This document shows positions 59,806 to 64,000 of a stretch of 64,000 nt of DNA, piece after piece (position 1 is the stretch's first letter; each line of letters starts with the position of its first letter). Under the pieces are notes generated by a model. The model was not told the DNA's origin and made no database searches. It saw only the letters and a program-made list of their open reading frames with translations. Position numbers and translations under genes: made by a program. This DNA comes from Pseudophaeomoniella oleicola (Eukaryota; Ascomycota; Eurotiomycetes; Phaeomoniellales; Phaeomoniellaceae), in assembly GCA_003868215.1 (NCBI GenBank), contig QWDQ01000045.1:1-64000 (forward strand), written 5' to 3'.

Positions 59806-60060
59806 CGCTGAGACCTATGGAGGAGCCCAAGCTGCGTTAACTCTGCAATCGAACAATAAGTACAGTACGAACTGGTCTTTGTCCTCGACCTACGGCAGTG
59901 GCGGTAAATGCGGAGTTTCGGAACATACCCACGATAAGATAAGATTCATCCACGGAGAGTGGGTAATACTTATTCCGTTTCCAAGAAACGCGTCTCAATC
60001 GAACCACAACTTGGTATCGTTTCACGATCATGATATCAACGCCAGGAAGCAGCGTGAGTA
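59806..60060. promoter_or_regulatory. Shared divergent promoter, F-box gene / sae2
   Basis: Only 255 bp separate the two start codons, so both promoters and leaders must overlap here. GTGAGTAATGATGGTAAATT at 60053-60072, followed by TAG, resembles a small intron over the sae2 start codon, leaving the exact sae2 N-terminus open. Confidence 0.6.
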
Positions 60061-62412
60061 ATGATGGTAAATTTAGAGGATGAGCAGGCGCTCCTTTCAA
60101 AGGCCTTGAATGATGTTTTCGAGAGACTGCTGGACAAAGAACATGGCAGCGAGCAGACAATACGCGACCTCGAAACGCGCGTGTCGAGAATTGATGAGCT
60201 CGAAGCAGAGAACATCAAACTCAGAAAAGAGCTGGAAGTTACGATTTCACGGTCTGATAGTCGAGATCCCTCAAATCTCAATGGAGTTCAACAGGGATCT
60301 AGAGCATCGATAGTCCATCCGGAATTCGAGAAGAAGTACAACAAAGTCCTGCTAGAATGCGAATACCTGAAATCCGTCAACAACGAACTCTACACGCGGC
60401 TACATCAAGCTCAGGCCAAATTGAGAGAATGGAACCGATTCTCAAGTCCAAGACTGCAGGACCGTTCTGAGACAGGGACTCGGTCACCGGCGCTCTCTGG
60501 AACACCATCACATGCTCCAAGTCGGGATATGCAGCGAGAATCGTCGCCAGATCTGCCTCCAATGTTGCTGAATGCAGTGCAAGTACCGCCTTCGCGGCAT
60601 CATGGGCCGTCCCAAGTCTTGGATGCCTCGCAATCCCACCTGGACAGTCGACCTGATCTCCCTGTGTTATCAAATGTTATAGACCTGGCCAGTTCCGAGA
60701 CCTCTGAAGGTTCGCAAGACGAAACCCAGCCCAAGGATAGGCCAGATCTGAAACGGAAGCATGCCGACGTAGACGAAAGACCCTCTATAACAGTAAAAAG
60801 CCCCACTGTACCGGGCCAAGTGGATGATTGTATGATCGAGTCGAGTTCGAGCGAAATCATGGATCTCAATGATGCTCGCGACGTAAACTCATCTCAAACA
60901 GAGGACCTAAGTAGGTCACTACGACCACCAACACCAAAAAGGCGCAAGGATCGCCCAGCATTGTTGGAGGAGGGCAACTCGAAGATGGTCTCAGTAGAAG
61001 ATACGATGGACTCTCCCGTGAAGTCGTTTGGAGGTTCTCCATCAGCGAATGATCAGCGAGGTCAACATATATCCAAAATGCAATCTCTCGTAAGAACGCG
61101 AACACCTTTACGGCAAATTGACGGTAATACGAAGAGTCTACCTCGCACGAGTGAACTCAAAAAAAGTGGTCGTAGGAGAGATCGGCCTGTATCAGAAGCC
61201 GTAAATCTCCTTGCAGAGGACGGAGGAGAAATGGCGTCACGAAGAAGTACTTCTGGGCCTTCCAGGGAGATTGAAACATCAGCTCTGGGGTCTCCAGCTG
61301 GACATGTTTCTGCACATCGAAGACTTCCACAACTACTCGCAGGACAGTCCACTAATAAGGAGCTCCTTTGCAGGCCATCTGCAGCATCAGCCTCCTTGTT
61401 GCAAGACGGTTCGAGGAAACCCCAAGCATCGCGTTCTACCTCAGAGGAATTAACGCCAGCTCAGAGAGAGTCATTGAACGATCTTGCCGGTGAATACAGG
61501 TACAAGCTTCGTACGGCTTCTTGGTTCGTTACACAGAGTGGAAACAAGAAAATCAAAGCATTGTCGGATGTACGCAATGTTGATATAGACTGGTTTGAGA
61601 AAGTTACAACGTTGCTCAAAGAGCTTCATTGTGACGTGCCAGAAAGATCACCTCAAGAGGTCCTTGGTTTGAAAAGCAGTCCTGGTCTACACACCAGTGA
61701 AATTTCCGATGGTAACAAAACACCTCGAGCACCACCTCTACCCTCTGCGAAATCTGCACCTTCCGGGAGCACTCCCAAAGCTTCGATGCTTCGTCCTCGG
61801 ACCGCCGGAATAGGAGCAAAGTCTCATGATGTTGGCCCGGATGACGAACCGCTACGTGCTCGCCCTCTCCGCCGCCTCAATCTCTCTGACTTCAAAATCA
61901 ATCCTGCTCAGAACGCGGGACTCACATATGCTTACAGCGATGTAGTCCGCAACCAAGCACTCCGGAAGTGTCTACCCGGGTGTACTCGACCTGAATGCTG
62001 CGGCACGAAATTCTCCGCCTTGGCCTCTGACCTCCCGACAGCAAACCTTGTGCCTACCAGGACTACCGGTACAGCGTCTACGTCGCTGTCTCCCGACGAT
62101 ACTCTCCTGTTGACCTATCTTGGTCCTCTTTCTGCACCTGCCGAACTCACCCATCTGACCCCCACTGAACGGTCTGCCCTCCTCCAACGCGCGAAGACCA
62201 AAGCGGCTGCAGACAAATACGGAAAAATGCATCGACATGCCTGGCAACCACAACGACCGAGAAGTCCACCGGGGTTCTGGAGGACCGATATGCCGGGTAG
62301 TCAAGAGGAAGAGCAGGATAGGAGAGAGGCGGAGCGAATTGTCAGGGACATGGTGGAGGAGAGGTGGCGGGAAGCGATGAGAGGTGGCAGATGGCAGTTT
62401 CGCGATGAGTAG
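60061..62412 (+). CDS. sae2: DNA end-resection factor Sae2/Ctp1/CtIP
   Basis: One frame of 783 residues. A coiled coil at about 25-65 (ERLLDKEHGSEQTIRDLETR) and another near 90-125 would mediate oligomerisation. The long middle is Ser/Pro-rich with many SP and SQ/TQ sites, matching control by CDK and Mec1/Tel1. The conserved C-terminus has C637LPGC641 followed by RPECC, then YGKMHRHAW at 720-728 and RSPPGFWRTDMPGSQEEE, the hallmark of the family. Sae2/Ctp1/CtIP stimulates Mre11-Rad50-Nbs1 to clip DNA ends and starts resection at double-strand breaks and meiotic Spo11 breaks. The two ATG codons at 60061 and 60064 are equally possible starts, and a further 5' exon cannot be excluded. Confidence 0.9.
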   Translation: MMVNLEDEQALLSKALNDVFERLLDKEHGSEQTIRDLETRVSRIDELEAENIKLRKELEVTISRSDSRDPSNLNGVQQGSRASIVHPEFEKKYNKVLLECEYLKSVNNELYTRLHQAQAKLREWNRFSSPRLQDRSETGTRSPALSGTPSHAPSRDMQRESSPDLPPMLLNAVQVPPSRHHGPSQVLDASQSHLDSRPDLPVLSNVIDLASSETSEGSQDETQPKDRPDLKRKHADVDERPSITVKSPTVPGQVDDCMIESSSSEIMDLNDARDVNSSQTEDLSRSLRPPTPKRRKDRPALLEEGNSKMVSVEDTMDSPVKSFGGSPSANDQRGQHISKMQSLVRTRTPLRQIDGNTKSLPRTSELKKSGRRRDRPVSEAVNLLAEDGGEMASRRSTSGPSREIETSALGSPAGHVSAHRRLPQLLAGQSTNKELLCRPSAASASLLQDGSRKPQASRSTSEELTPAQRESLNDLAGEYRYKLRTASWFVTQSGNKKIKALSDVRNVDIDWFEKVTTLLKELHCDVPERSPQEVLGLKSSPGLHTSEISDGNKTPRAPPLPSAKSAPSGSTPKASMLRPRTAGIGAKSHDVGPDDEPLRARPLRRLNLSDFKINPAQNAGLTYAYSDVVRNQALRKCLPGCTRPECCGTKFSALASDLPTANLVPTRTTGTASTSLSPDDTLLLTYLGPLSAPAELTHLTPTERSALLQRAKTKAAADKYGKMHRHAWQPQRPRSPPGFWRTDMPGSQEEEQDRREAERIVRDMVEERWREAMRGGRWQFRDE

Positions 62413-64000
62413 GCACGGGATGCCCCGAGCGACAAACATGGGCCTCTATCTATATGAGCGTGAAACGATACTTGGAGTGCTCTATACAACCTTCTTCCTC
62501 CATTTATGGTATGTTGCGTGCCTCATCTAGTTGATCCAGGATACGAGTCTATCCAAATGAGGCTTTACTGTAGACCTTGTGCACCTCTGACTTGACATTG
62601 CTGGGCAATGAGTTCCATTCTAAGCAATCTTCAGTACAAAGCCTGACTGGAACGAGACCTCTCTCTGCTGTCTGGTTGGAAAATCCTGTCTCTTTCAGGT
62701 TGGAAATCTAAGGATATCAAATGTCTGTCTGCTTGCCGCTCGGCCTGCATTCGTAGGCAGGCCCAAAGTGCACATCTGCGGAGCACAGACTCGAGCCATC
62801 GCTCTGGTCAAAGATCTCACGTGTCTTGTGATACACCCGCGTCGCAACTAACAAATGGATGCCCGTTCCTGGATCGGATTACTGGTTAAACGCACGGACC
62901 ACGATAGCTTGTCCCACCAATCTATCTGTTGGATGAGGGTATCAAGGATCTAGAGTTTCATGCTCATGATCCATGCTCCTGAGAAGTGCCATTTGCAACC
63001 CAGAAAGCTCATCATTACGGTACGTAGTGAGGAAGCGAGGTAGGTCAATAATTGATAGCATTCATGTTGAGAGGGATTCTGAGTGAGACCACTCATCTCA
63101 GACAATTAAATATATCGAGAGCCAAGAAGGCCTAGAACGTGGAGACACAGCGTTCAGTCTTTGGTCCCTGGGAATAACCGTGGATATTTCGTAGTACTAC
63201 GTACGTATAACTGGGGCCTCTAACGGTTAAGGAATCAATTATATAGGGGACCGAGGCACTTGCATTGGACATGGCCAATACTACCTACGTAGTAGACTAA
63301 AGTCCGTATAGAGTCAAGCCCGGGGGACAGCGTACCGTAGTATCTCACCGCATCTACACTAACCGGACCCGAATCTTTCAACGGTGAATGATCAGAACAA
63401 TTTCAGCATGAGTATACCATGTAATTTAATGGAGCAAGAGACAGATTGGTCGACTATGTAGATTGTCTGTCAGGGATGGTCATATAATAGACACGACATC
63501 AGATGGAAAGAAAGTGAATAGCTTACTTACAAGAGCAGAACTTAACATCTAGAGAGCTATTAGAGAGGGGAAGAAGGGGAGGGGGGGGGAAACGGCCACA
63601 ATGAAAACTTCAAAACTTCAAATTCTCCACGATCCACGATCCACTACTACTACAGTACTACGTAGTACATAGTAAACTACTGACTGCGCTTGTGCCTGTG
63701 CCATTAATTAATCATCAATCACTGCCCATCGAAGTTTGCTTTTGTGCTGCACCACCACAATCAAATCAAATCAAATCACAACCACCGCCACGCCGCGACG
63801 ACACCCCCAATTAAGGTCACTAAGCCTCGTCTATCCACAATCCGATTCCCTACGAATCTTTTTGGCCCGCTTGTTCACTTTTTCCTCTCTCACTCTCTCT
63901 CTCTTTTCACTTCTTCTCAACCTTTCTCTACCAACAATCTTTCTCGAACAGCTTCAACAAAGGTATTTCTCCATCTCTTTGCTTCCACTCGCCTGGTGAA
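62413..64000. other. Downstream spacer and probable promoter of the next gene
   Basis: The sae2 3' flank and then spacer. A perfect TACTACGTAGTA lies at 63656-63667, with related copies near 63184-63196 and 63279-63290. From about 63730 to the end the strand becomes a CA- and then CT-rich tract with few G residues, typical of a leader; its short open frame is low-complexity and unconvincing. The gene itself probably starts beyond the window. Confidence 0.5.

Noticed and set aside
63736-63999. 87-codon frame at the end of the window
   Set aside because: It is CT-rich leader-like sequence with Ser/Leu/Thr runs and no conserved start; more likely the 5' UTR of a gene beyond the edge.

Overview
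This window is nuclear DNA from a filamentous ascomycete (Pezizomycotina). The evidence is many introns of 44-105 bp with GT..AG ends and CTAAC/CTAAT-like branch sites, single-polypeptide fungal glutamate synthase, fungal-type Snt1, Hook, Sae2 and Apc15 proteins, and compact genes separated by 0.25-4 kb of AT-leaning spacer. The sequence alone does not fix the class or genus. I could join exons for 17 protein-coding genes; no rRNA or tRNA gene, CRISPR array or intact mobile element was seen.

Layout. 1-3.8 kb is gene-free and opens with a 69-base G run. 3.8-8.5 kb (+): a germinal-centre (Ste20-type) kinase and the APC/C subunit Apc15. 9.3-18.2 kb (-): a mitochondrial D-2-hydroxyglutarate/D-lactate dehydrogenase and NADH-glutamate synthase, two enzymes that meet at 2-oxoglutarate. 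18.2-22.5 kb is a gene-free spacer rich in a palindromic 12-mer. 22.5-32.1 kb (-): a membrane-anchored tripeptidyl-peptidase-like hydrolase and the Set3-complex subunit Snt1. 34.5-40.7 kb: deoxyhypusine synthase (+), the SNARE Bet1 (-) and a general amino-acid permease (-). 40.7-49 kb is the accessory-looking part: long spacers, two predicted genes of unknown function (+), a 204-bp tandem repeat and a related dispersed, SINE-like sequence. 49-62.4 kb: Hook (-), a small secreted I9-type inhibitor (-), Pcf11 (+), the mitochondrial GTP/GDP carrier Ggc1 (+), an F-box/WD40 protein (-) and Sae2/Ctp1 (+). The last 1.6 kb is spacer and probably the start of a promoter for a gene beyond the edge.

Functionally this is a mixed housekeeping segment (cell-cycle control, nitrogen metabolism, chromatin, vesicle and dynein transport, mRNA 3'-end formation, DNA repair), not a biosynthetic cluster. 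No new multigene system was found. The signals most worth following are the perfect palindrome TACTACGTAGTA, present ten times and only between genes; three micro-exons of 10-11 nt; three introns whose length is a multiple of three and which stay open if retained; the repeat family at 42.4 and 47.3-47.95 kb; and the two orphan genes beside it.
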